From the NCBI RefSeq assembly GCF_003217475.1, contig NZ_QJSP01000004.1:248001-312000 (forward strand): DNA of 64,000 nt, given 5' to 3'. Within the stretch, counting starts at the first letter, position 1. Every line of letters begins with the position of its first letter. A model generated the notes under the pieces. That model worked only from the letters and a program-made list of their open reading frames with translations. It ran no database searches and was not told the origin of the DNA. Shown in pieces: positions 41,452 through 49,636 of the stretch. A program made the translations under genes and the position numbers. The DNA comes from Williamsia limnetica (lineage in GTDB: Bacteria; Actinomycetota; Actinomycetes; Mycobacteriales; Mycobacteriaceae).

Positions 41452-42048
41452 TCAGGGGTTGCTGGTGGGCTCATCCGCCGTATTACGCAGATGCCCAAGC
41501 ACCACAGCAAGTTTCGCGCGTCCGCGGGCGCATCTACTCTTGATGGTCCCGTCGGGGACACCGAGCAGGGCCGCGGCCTCGGCGATCGAATAGCCCTCGA
41601 TGTCCACGGCCACAATGGCATCGCGTTGCTCCGGCGGGAGGGTGTCGAGAGCGCGTCCGACAGACATCGACAGGTCGATGTCGCCGTGGTGGTCACGCGG
41701 GTCGGCGAATTGACTGACGTCGAACTCCGGCAACGGGACGGTCAGCCGAGACTTGTTGCGCCGAATACGATCCAAGCTCGCGTTGACCACGATGCGATGC
41801 AGCCAGGAGCTCACCTTGGAGTCGGCGCGAAAGCGGTGAGCCATGCGATGGGCGTTGAGCAGCGCGTCCTGTAGGGCGTCGGCTGCGTCTTCGCCGGTAT
41901 GTGAAGTACGGCGGGCGACGGCCCACAGATGGCCTTGGTGGCGGGTGATCAGGATGCCGAACGCATCGCGATCCCCGGACACATGCGCAGACAACAATTC
42001 CTCATCGGTACGCGAATCATCCCCACCGACCTTCCCCCACTCGGCCAT
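41452..42048 (-). CDS. sigM: ECF sigma factor SigM
   Basis: A 198-residue extracytoplasmic-function sigma factor. Region 2 includes DAADALQDALLNAHR and SSWLHRIVVNASLDRIRR. Region 4 includes IEGYSIAEAAALLGVPDGTIKSRCARGR. Identification as SigM comes from its linkage with the anti-sigma, trxB, trxA and cwlM genes, as in M. tuberculosis. SigM there controls envelope lipid and ESX genes. No self-promoter with a GGAAC pattern was found in the 60 bases before the start. Confidence 0.93.
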   Translation of the reverse strand: MAEWGKVGGDDSRTDEELLSAHVSGDRDAFGILITRHQGHLWAVARRTSHTGEDAADALQDALLNAHRMAHRFRADSKVSSWLHRIVVNASLDRIRRNKSRLTVPLPEFDVSQFADPRDHHGDIDLSMSVGRALDTLPPEQRDAIVAVDIEGYSIAEAAALLGVPDGTIKSRCARGRAKLAVVLGHLRNTADEPTSNP

Positions 42049-42105
42049 GGATGGAGACTAGTGGACCGTCATGTCTCGCGCGAGGGGGAACTGTAAAGCA
42101 TCTGT

Positions 42106-42136
42106 TTGATGGACGACGGGCGTCCGGCACTACACT
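42106..42136 (+). promoter_or_regulatory. Possible promoter before the Stealth gene
   Basis: TTGATG (42106-42111) and TACACT (42131-42136) fit -35 and -10 elements, though the spacer of 19 bases is long. If used, transcription would start near 42143, after the earliest in-frame ATG (42109). That would favour the TTG at 42187 as the real start. Confidence 0.35.
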
Positions 42137-42186
42137 GGTTGGATCCCGGGGACTTCTCGGCCGTCCCCGGAAGGATTCACATCACC

Positions 42187-43791
42187 TTGTCGTCTGCACC
42201 GCACGAGATCTATCTGCTTCCGCCGGAACCCTCCCGTCACGAGGCCGTTCTGCAGGAATCTGCCGCGTCGGTGGCCCGGCTCGGCGAGCGGCCCGATGTC
42301 GTCGGATTCGAAGGCAGGTACGCGCTGCAGATCACGTCGACGACGCCGCAGGAGGCGATGGTCGAGGATCTACTCTTCATCCGGTCGGTGCTCGACACCA
42401 CCGGTATCGAATATCTGCTGGTCCGGGGCAATGACGAACGTCCGGTCATCGCGATCGCGTGGACCGATCGCGCCGCTCTCAAGGCTGCGTTGGTCGACGC
42501 CTGCGTACGTGAACCGTTCTATTCGAAGACCGTGGATGCAGAGCGCGGCAAGGCCGTGCTGGTGGGCGACGGTCTGCTCTCGGTGTCACCGAAGGCTCGC
42601 ATCTTCCGGCTCTACCGGCCACGGGTCGAGCCGACGAGCGGACTGAACTACGGCGCTGCCACGGGTGTGCAGATCGAACTGTGGTCGTTCGACGACACCG
42701 ATATCGTCCTGCCGATCGAGAACTCGCTGACCAGGCGCACCGTCCGGCGTGACGAGGCCGTGCGGGGCACCGTGGAGCGCTTCGGCAAGACCTGGCCGTC
42801 GATCGAGAACATGTTCGCCGGACACGCCTCGGACATCGGGTTCGAGATCGACCTCGTGTTCTCGTGGGTCGACGGTTCGTCGGCCGAGTTCCAGGCGCAG
42901 CGTGCCAAGCGGATGAAGAACTACGTCGTCGGCGAAGGTGATACCTCACCGGCGCGCTTCCGTCAGATCGACGAGCTGAAATACGCTCTGCGGTCGGTTC
43001 ACATGTACGCGCCGTGGATTCGGCGGATCTTTGTCGCCACCGACTCGCCCCGCCCGGCGTGGCTGGCCGACGATCCGCGGGTGACCTTCATGCCCAGCGA
43101 GAACTTCTTCGCCGACACCTCGGTGTTGCCGACGCACAACTCTCAGGCCGTGGAGAGCCAGTTACACCACATACCAGGGCTTTCCGAGCATTTCCTCTAC
43201 TCCAACGACGACATGTTCTTCGGTCGTCCGGTGGGGCCGCAGATGTTCTTCTCCCCCGGTGGTATCAGCATGTTCATCGAAGCCGACACCCGGATCGGAC
43301 TGGGGTACAGCGATACCGATCGCAGCGGTTTCGAGAACGCAGCTCGCGTGAACCGCCGCCTGTTGCAAGATCGGTTCGGGCTCATGACAACCCGGCATCT
43401 CGAACACGCTGCCACCCCCCTGCGCAAGAGTGTGATGGCCGAGATGGAGCGCGAGTTCTCCGACGAGTTCGCGGCCACGGCTGCCAGCGTGTTCCGTGCC
43501 AGCACCAACATCTCGGTGACCAACTCGCTGTACCACTACTACGCGCTGATGAGTGGCCGGGCCGTGGTGCAAAAGGATGCGAAGGTCAAGTACATCGACA
43601 CCACCGGTTATGCGGGTCTGAAGGCGATGGAGAAGATGCTGCCCAAGCGCGCCGTCGACTTCTTCTGCCTCAACGACGGCAGCTTCCCCGAGGTGGACCT
43701 CGAGCTCCGGACGAAGATGGTCACCGATTTCCTGGATCGGTACTTCCCGATCGTGGCCCCCTGGGAGATCACGTCGCCGACGGCCCGGTGA
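42187..43791 (+). CDS. Stealth-family sugar phosphotransferase
   Basis: About 534 residues from TTG at 42187 (561 if ATG/TTG at 42109/42106 is used). All four Stealth conserved regions are present: IDLVFSWVDGS, RQIDELKYALRSVHMYAPW, SQLHHIPGLSEHFLYSNDDM and FFCLNDG. The family transfers hexose-1-phosphate units to build phosphoglycan capsule or surface polymers. M. tuberculosis CpsY is a relative. The start is uncertain; GGAAGG at 42169 and a possible promoter overlapping the longer form favour 42187. The acceptor is unknown. It is divergent from sigM. Confidence 0.88.
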   Translation: MSSAPHEIYLLPPEPSRHEAVLQESAASVARLGERPDVVGFEGRYALQITSTTPQEAMVEDLLFIRSVLDTTGIEYLLVRGNDERPVIAIAWTDRAALKAALVDACVREPFYSKTVDAERGKAVLVGDGLLSVSPKARIFRLYRPRVEPTSGLNYGAATGVQIELWSFDDTDIVLPIENSLTRRTVRRDEAVRGTVERFGKTWPSIENMFAGHASDIGFEIDLVFSWVDGSSAEFQAQRAKRMKNYVVGEGDTSPARFRQIDELKYALRSVHMYAPWIRRIFVATDSPRPAWLADDPRVTFMPSENFFADTSVLPTHNSQAVESQLHHIPGLSEHFLYSNDDMFFGRPVGPQMFFSPGGISMFIEADTRIGLGYSDTDRSGFENAARVNRRLLQDRFGLMTTRHLEHAATPLRKSVMAEMEREFSDEFAATAASVFRASTNISVTNSLYHYYALMSGRAVVQKDAKVKYIDTTGYAGLKAMEKMLPKRAVDFFCLNDGSFPEVDLELRTKMVTDFLDRYFPIVAPWEITSPTAR

Positions 43792-43797
43792 CCGGGT

Positions 43798-44709
43798 TCA
43801 CACGCGGGTCGTCGCGCTCTGCCGAGTGCTCTCGTCGATGTACACACCGGCCTTGGTCAGACGCGCCGCCGTCTGCTCCGGTGAGACGTATTCGCCTACG
43901 GTGTCGAACGTTCCGATGGGTACCGCCGAGTGCACGACGGTCTCGTCGTACACGTGGATGAGGTTGTAACCCTGTCCGCCGTCACGGCCCCGCATTGCAC
44001 CGGCGGGCACGTTGAGGTCTTGGTTGTAGCAGGTCGCAGCCGCTACCGAAACGGGTATGCCCGCAAAGGTGGCGGTTGTCGAATAGTGCAGGTGGCCGGC
44101 GATGATCGCCCGGACATCGGTGCCGCGCAACACATCTGCGAGACGTTGCTGATCGCGTAGTTCGACGACAACGGCCAGGTCGAGTACGCAGGGGACGGGC
44201 GGGTGGTGCATGGCCACGATGGTGCCGTGTTCGGCAGGGGCCGCCAGTACCTCGGCGAGCCAGTCGAGCTGGGCGTCGGTCAACTCACCGTGATGTTTGC
44301 CGGGCACCGTCGAATCGAGGTTGACGATGCGGAGTCCGTCCACGTCATGGACCCGATCGATCGGTGCGGTCCCGGGTGCTTCGCCGAGCAGCTCTACGCG
44401 GAAGCTCGCCCGGTCGTCGTGATTGCCCATGGCCCAGATCAACTCGGCGCCCAGGTCGGCCGCGACGGGCTCGACCATGTCCCGCAAGGTCTGATAGGCC
44501 GCCGGGTCGCCCTGGTCGGTGAGGTCACCGGTGAACACCATCGCATCGATGGCCACGCCCGAGCCGGTGAGCTCGGAGAGGATCTGCTGGAGACGGGCGG
44601 TGCTGTCGACACCGCCGTAGAGACTCTCGTCGCCGATGATCAGGTGCGTGTCACTGACGTGGACGATGCAGTGGTTCGGCCGGGGATACTCGGCCCTGCG
44701 AGCAGTCAT
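43798..44709 (-). CDS. CpdA-like metallophosphoesterase
   Basis: A calcineurin-fold phosphoesterase of about 303 residues. Metal ligands are in [29 protein letters not shown] and AGHLHY. The family includes 3',5'-cAMP phosphodiesterases such as Rv0805 of M. tuberculosis, which has the same motif order. The exact substrate is not certain. ATG at 44709 is the chosen start; GTG at 44757 would be leaderless, eight bases after TAGTGT (a possible -10), and GTG at 44763 is also open. It is convergent with the Stealth gene, six bases apart. Confidence 0.85.
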   Translation of the reverse strand: MTARRAEYPRPNHCIVHVSDTHLIIGDESLYGGVDSTARLQQILSELTGSGVAIDAMVFTGDLTDQGDPAAYQTLRDMVEPVAADLGAELIWAMGNHDDRASFRVELLGEAPGTAPIDRVHDVDGLRIVNLDSTVPGKHHGELTDAQLDWLAEVLAAPAEHGTIVAMHHPPVPCVLDLAVVVELRDQQRLADVLRGTDVRAIIAGHLHYSTTATFAGIPVSVAAATCYNQDLNVPAGAMRGRDGGQGYNLIHVYDETVVHSAVPIGTFDTVGEYVSPEQTAARLTKAGVYIDESTRQSATTRV

Positions 44710-44913
44710 CGCACTCTCGTTTCCCAATTGGACGTGCGTGGCGATACTGGCGATCACCGACACTCACACTAGCCAAACACACTGAGGATGCCCTGATGGG
44801 TACGAGGTCGGGCTCGTGGCGTGAACACTTGGCCACCCGCAGGGTGCCCGGCGGCACCACATCCTCTCTGTCACGCTGGTACGGGCAGTCACGCGCGTGG
44901 GAGAGGTGGCAGG

Positions 44914-45360
44914 ATGGATCGTCGACGGCGGGAGGCCGCACGCATAGTCCTCATCGACGACGCCGGTCGCACCCTGCTCTTCCGGGGTCTCGACCCCTCC
45001 GACCCGGCCGCCGGATCATGGTGGTTCACTCCCGGCGGCGGTCGAGAGGGCGACGAGACGCAAGAACAGACCGCGCGTCGCGAGGTCCTGGAGGAGACGG
45101 GCCTGGAGGTGACCGAGATGTCGGGTCCGGTGCTGCACCGCGAGTTCGACATCATGTTCGTCGGCGAACCGATCCACCAGTCGGAGGTCTACTTCGTCGC
45201 GCACGTGCCCGCGTTCGAGCCCCGTTCGGCCGGATGGACGGAGCTGGAGCGTAATTCGTTCCTCGACCACCGGTGGTGGAGTCCCGAGGAGATCGAGAAC
45301 AGCAGCGAGTTCATCTACCCGGTCAACCTCGCCGAGTTGGTGCGGCGATATCGGCGCTAG
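44914..45360 (+). CDS. NUDIX hydrolase
   Basis: A 148-residue NUDIX enzyme. The NUDIX box fits GX5EX7REUXEEXGU: GGREGDE, then RREVLEETGLE. It hydrolyses a nucleoside diphosphate linked to some group; the substrate is unknown. The ATG at 44914 follows GAGAGGTGGCAGG. Its last four bases overlap the 3' end of tag on the other strand. It starts MDRRRREAARIV. Confidence 0.9.
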   Translation: MDRRRREAARIVLIDDAGRTLLFRGLDPSDPAAGSWWFTPGGGREGDETQEQTARREVLEETGLEVTEMSGPVLHREFDIMFVGEPIHQSEVYFVAHVPAFEPRSAGWTELERNSFLDHRWWSPEEIENSSEFIYPVNLAELVRRYRR

Positions 45361-45989
45361 TGGTTCCACACCCCGGAGGTGCCGCGCCGGAAAGACGACA
45401 TCAGGTGCGTGTCGACTATTCCGATCGCCTCCATGAGGGCGTACATCGTGGTCGGACCGACGAATCGAAACCCGTTCTTCCGCAGTGCCTTCGACATCGC
45501 GACCGATTCGGGCGAGGTGGTGGGCACGTCGGCGATCGATTGCGGGTGCGGCGTCCGGTCGGGCCGGAAGGACCACAGGAACTCCACCAGGCCGCCGGCG
45601 GCACGCAACTCCTGGGTGGCGCGGGCGTTCCCGATGGCCGCCTCGATCTTCCCGCGGTGCCGGATGATGCGGGCATCGGTCAGCAGGGTCTCGACCTCCC
45701 CGTCACCGAAGCCGGCGACGGTGTCGACGTCGAAGTCGCAGAACACCTCTCGGAACGCCGGACGCTTGCGAAGAATCGTCGCCCAGGAGAGCCCGGCCTG
45801 AAACCCCTCGAGCACAAGCCGTTCGAAGTGCGCGTTCTCCCCGGACACCGGCATACCCCACTCGGTGTCGTAGTAGTCGCGCATCAGCCCGGGCTGTGCT
45901 GCCCACACCGGACGGACCAGTCCGTCCTCGCACAGCACGGCACCGTCGGGTAGCCGATCCCCCGGTGGATTCTGATCTTGCCGGACCAT
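45357..45989 (-). CDS. tag: DNA-3-methyladenine glycosylase I
   Basis: A 210-residue helix-hairpin-helix glycosylase of the TagI family. It has YYDTEWGMPV near residue 40, LVLEGFQAGLSWATIL, and VGPTTMYALMEAIGIVDTH near the end. It removes 3-methyladenine from alkylated DNA. The zinc-binding Cys and His positions expected in TagI are partly present (Cys20 region and the C-terminal His residues). The ATG overlaps the murJ stop (TGATG), so it may be translated by coupling with murJ. Confidence 0.94.
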   Translation of the reverse strand: MVRQDQNPPGDRLPDGAVLCEDGLVRPVWAAQPGLMRDYYDTEWGMPVSGENAHFERLVLEGFQAGLSWATILRKRPAFREVFCDFDVDTVAGFGDGEVETLLTDARIIRHRGKIEAAIGNARATQELRAAGGLVEFLWSFRPDRTPHPQSIADVPTTSPESVAMSKALRKNGFRFVGPTTMYALMEAIGIVDTHLMSSFRRGTSGVWNH

Positions 45990-48900
45990 CAGCCCGTCAT
46001 CGAGACCTGGCTGACCGCACCCTGATAGCGGCCGTTGTCATTGCGTGGCAGCGCCGTCAACCACACCAGCACGTATCGGGAGGGTCCGGCTCCTGTGATC
46101 GGGATGCGGGTCTCCTGGGCGTCCAGGGTCGCCGCACCGACCCGCCGGGTCGTCTCGAAGGCCGCCTGTGGATTGTCGGCGGTTCGGATCTCCAGTTGTA
46201 TTCCGGGAGTCGGCGTCCGGATGACGACCTCGGTGAGGGTGGCGTCGCGTTCGAGGGTGAACATCAGGCCGAGCCCGGGTTTGAGATTGCCGAATCTGGG
46301 TCCGCCACGGTATTCGTCGGTTTGCCACGCCGGCGCCTGCCCGGTGATGACGTTGTTGAGGTTCTGCCTGCTGTCGGGCTCCTGATCGGAGTAGTCGAGC
46401 ATCGAGACCGCGGTCAGTGGTACCGGAGTTGCTGCTGCCGCCGGGCCGCCCCCGGGCCCGGGAGCCGGTGCCGACGAGGAGAAGATCGAGTCGATGTCGG
46501 GGGCCGAGTCGTCGGCGCCGAACGAGTTGCTCGCCCACACGACCAGCGCGATGACCAGGAACAGTGTCAGTAGTGCGGCGCCGGCGATGGTGGCGATCAT
46601 CCGCACCGAGCGAGGTTTCTTCTGTTCGGGGACGCCGGCGCCCAACATGCGCGGTTTCGCTCGCGGAGTAGAGCTGACAGGGGCTCCTCCGGGGCCGACC
46701 TGCGCGATCAGATCGGTCTTCTGATCGAGCACTGTGGCCTGGTCGAGAACGTGCTGAACCGTTGCGGCTGTGCGGATACCGCTGTTGCCCTCCAGCGCTC
46801 GGGCGGCGACGGCGGAGATCTCGAAGGGGATGTCCGGTCGTTCGGCGCGTGGTTCGCGCGGCAGGTTGTCCGGGCCGGGGGCCGCAGGCAGGAGCCCGCC
46901 GACAGGCTCGTTCGACTTGCGGCTCGTCGCCAGGGTCGTGCCGGTATCAGGGTCGAGCGGCCACCGGGCGAGCAACAGCGCGTAGAGCACTGCGCCGAGT
47001 CCGCGGACGTCGGTCGACTTGTCGGAGTCGGCGAGGGTGCCGGGGAACGCCACGAAGGCGTTGCCCTCCTGGCTGATACGGATGCGTTCGGGGTGATCGA
47101 TCGAAAGGGCACCACCGTTGCGGTGTGCGGATTCGGCCGCTGCCGCGAGTGCGCGAACGGCTCTGGCGGCACCGACCGGCGAGGGATTCGACTTCGCGAC
47201 GTCGGCCAGCGACGAGCTCGGAACCCATTCGGCCACAACGATGCCGCCCGAGGAGCCACGTACGACGTCGAGGACGCGCGCGATGCCGGGTGAATTGATC
47301 CGGCCGAGCCGCAGGGTGCGGGACAGGACGGCCTGTGGGCCCTCGTCGCGCGGATCGATGCGGACGCCGGGCTCCGGTGGCGGCGCGACCTGCTGCGCAT
47401 CGACGAATGTCAGCGCCACGTCGCGGTCGAGGTTGATGTCGCGGGCCTGCCAGAACTGCAGACCGCGCGCGCCGCCGTGGTGTTGCAGCAATCGATACCG
47501 GCCACCTGCGACGGCCGCTCCGGGGACCAGCCTGGGCCCTCGCCGTGCACCCTGGGGTGCCGGGCGGGTCGCCTTGTCCCGCTTCACGGGGGCGCCCGAT
47601 GCGACGGCGCCGAGGTCCATCTTCGCGGTTTCGTCGGCGGTCGACGACGACGGCCGCGGCGGTGTGGGCGGCACGTCCGGCTTGTCGGCCTCTTGTTTAC
47701 CCAAAGCAGCAGCTCCTCTCCGTCGATAGCGCAGATCTTGTGGTGGCCGTGAATCGGGTCCGGCCGCGCCACCACTGGTGACCGCATAAGCCTGCCAGCT
47801 CGAAGTCCCCCGGTCGAAACGTCGGATGACTTCGACTTGACCAGAATACGGAACGGATTCGTCTGCCGAGATCCGCGGGAACTGCACGGTCATGGTGGCC
47901 GCGCCGTCGGTGTCCGGTTCGGGCGCCGGGGCGATGGCGGGGATGAACCTGCCGAGCAGCCGGCGCACGGCGACCACCACGGCCAGCACGTCCGGGACGC
48001 GGAGCAGGGTGAGCACGGTGTAGGTCAGCCCGATGGCGACCACCGCGACGAGGAACAGGTAGGCGACGGAACCGAGCTTCCCGTGTTCGGTCGACATGCG
48101 ATGCAGTCCTGAGACTTCCGCCAGACCCCAGACCAGCGCACTGCAGGCGACGGAGGCGCCGATGGTCCACAAGACCGTGCGGCCCACGTTGTCCATCCGG
48201 GCGCCGCCGAGTCGGCTCCGGAGCAGATAGTGCCCCACGATCGCGCCGACGAGGTAGCCGAGCCCATTCGACAACGCCAGCCAACGGATCACCGCGTCCG
48301 GGTCGTCGAACAGGACGGGCCCGAGATAGGACGCAGCCACCTTCACGGCGGTGATGCCGATCACCATGTAGGTCGGGGTCCAGGCGTCCTCGCGGGCGTA
48401 GAAGACACGAAGCTGCACCAGGGTCATCGCGTACGGGATCATCGTGAAGGCGCCCCAGGAGAGCACACTGCCGAGCTGCGATGCGGTGTCGGCGTCGAAC
48501 TTGCCGAAGTTGAACACGGCGACACCGATGGCCGGTCCGAAGAACGTCATGAACGCGATGATCGGGACCATCGACACCATCGTCAGCCGGGTGGCGAGGG
48601 AGAGGTCGTCGACCACGGCGTGGGTGTCGTCGGCGGCGGCGTTACGGGAGAGCCGAGGCATGATCGCGGTCAGGATCGTCACGCCCAGCACGCCGTAGGG
48701 CAACTGCAGCAGCTGCCACTGGGTGGCGTAGATGCTGACGCCTGCCTCGCTGGCACTCGAGGCGATCCGGTAGGTGACGATCAGGCCGACCTGCAGCACG
48801 GCGACGTAGATCACGATGGCCAGCGCCATGTTGCCGAACTTGCGCAGCCGCGCGTCCAGACCCCACTGCAGGCGCAGTTTGACGCCGCTGCGGCGAATCG

Positions 48901-49636
48901 CCGGTACCAGGACCAACGTCTGCGCCACCACACCGAGCGTGGTGCCGACCCCGAGGATGAGGAGCTTGGTGTCCCCCATCCGAACCGGGTTCAGCGAGAT
49001 CTCCCCCGGCGCCGCCGCATACGCGACCAGCGTCGTGATCTGCACGATGTTGTTGAGCACGGGCGCCCACGCACCTGGCTTGAACAGGCCCTTCATGTTC
49101 AGGATCGCGATGAACAGAGCCGACAGACCGTAGAACAGCACGGAGGGCAGAAGCAGGAATGCCAGCGCCGTCGCGAGATCGCGGTTGACCTTGCCGTCAC
49201 CCAGATTGAGAATCGTCAGTGCCGGTGCGGCGACGAGCGCGAGCAGGGTTGCCACACCGAGCACCAGGACGGTGAGGGTGAAGATGCGGTTGATGAAGCC
49301 CGCTCCCCCGTCCGCATCTTCGCGTTCGGCCCTGACCAGCACGGGGATGACGATCGCGGTGAGCACCGCACCCAGCACGACTTCGGCGACCATGTTCGGC
49401 AGCACGTAGGCGGCCTGGAACGACGATGCGATAGCGGCACCGAGCAACGCGAGCACGAGGACGGTACGCACGAATCCGGTGATCCGGGAGACGAGGGTGG
49501 CCAGCGCGATCGAACCGCTGGTCCGCAACACACTGTCATCGGACGGCTGCTGGGCGACCACCGGCGCCGGGTCGACGGCGACCGGCGACTGCCGGCGCGG
49601 CCGCATCGGCGGGGGACCTGATCCACCCTGGGTCAT
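45989..49636 (-). CDS. murJ: MurJ (MviN), lipid II flippase with pseudokinase and C-terminal outer domain
   Basis: A 1215-residue mycobacterial-type MurJ. Residues about 35-560 are the 14-helix flippase core that moves lipid II across the membrane. A disordered linker leads to a protein-kinase-like domain (about 713-975), one membrane helix (about 1010-1033), and an outer beta-sandwich-like domain. The kinase domain is degenerate: the usual VAIK position reads VALTFVD and there is no HRD catalytic loop. In mycobacteria PknB phosphorylates this pseudokinase and FhaA binds it. The start overlaps the preceding gene's stop. Confidence 0.95.
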   Translation of the reverse strand: MTQGGSGPPPMRPRRQSPVAVDPAPVVAQQPSDDSVLRTSGSIALATLVSRITGFVRTVLVLALLGAAIASSFQAAYVLPNMVAEVVLGAVLTAIVIPVLVRAEREDADGGAGFINRIFTLTVLVLGVATLLALVAAPALTILNLGDGKVNRDLATALAFLLLPSVLFYGLSALFIAILNMKGLFKPGAWAPVLNNIVQITTLVAYAAAPGEISLNPVRMGDTKLLILGVGTTLGVVAQTLVLVPAIRRSGVKLRLQWGLDARLRKFGNMALAIVIYVAVLQVGLIVTYRIASSASEAGVSIYATQWQLLQLPYGVLGVTILTAIMPRLSRNAAADDTHAVVDDLSLATRLTMVSMVPIIAFMTFFGPAIGVAVFNFGKFDADTASQLGSVLSWGAFTMIPYAMTLVQLRVFYAREDAWTPTYMVIGITAVKVAASYLGPVLFDDPDAVIRWLALSNGLGYLVGAIVGHYLLRSRLGGARMDNVGRTVLWTIGASVACSALVWGLAEVSGLHRMSTEHGKLGSVAYLFLVAVVAIGLTYTVLTLLRVPDVLAVVVAVRRLLGRFIPAIAPAPEPDTDGAATMTVQFPRISADESVPYSGQVEVIRRFDRGTSSWQAYAVTSGGAAGPDSRPPQDLRYRRRGAAALGKQEADKPDVPPTPPRPSSSTADETAKMDLGAVASGAPVKRDKATRPAPQGARRGPRLVPGAAVAGGRYRLLQHHGGARGLQFWQARDINLDRDVALTFVDAQQVAPPPEPGVRIDPRDEGPQAVLSRTLRLGRINSPGIARVLDVVRGSSGGIVVAEWVPSSSLADVAKSNPSPVGAARAVRALAAAAESAHRNGGALSIDHPERIRISQEGNAFVAFPGTLADSDKSTDVRGLGAVLYALLLARWPLDPDTGTTLATSRKSNEPVGGLLPAAPGPDNLPREPRAERPDIPFEISAVAARALEGNSGIRTAATVQHVLDQATVLDQKTDLIAQVGPGGAPVSSTPRAKPRMLGAGVPEQKKPRSVRMIATIAGAALLTLFLVIALVVWASNSFGADDSAPDIDSIFSSSAPAPGPGGGPAAAATPVPLTAVSMLDYSDQEPDSRQNLNNVITGQAPAWQTDEYRGGPRFGNLKPGLGLMFTLERDATLTEVVIRTPTPGIQLEIRTADNPQAAFETTRRVGAATLDAQETRIPITGAGPSRYVLVWLTALPRNDNGRYQGAVSQVSMTG

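Noticed and set aside
42049-42110. A SigM-type autoregulatory promoter before sigM
   Set aside because: No GGAAC-N16-17-CGT arrangement was found on the minus strand there.
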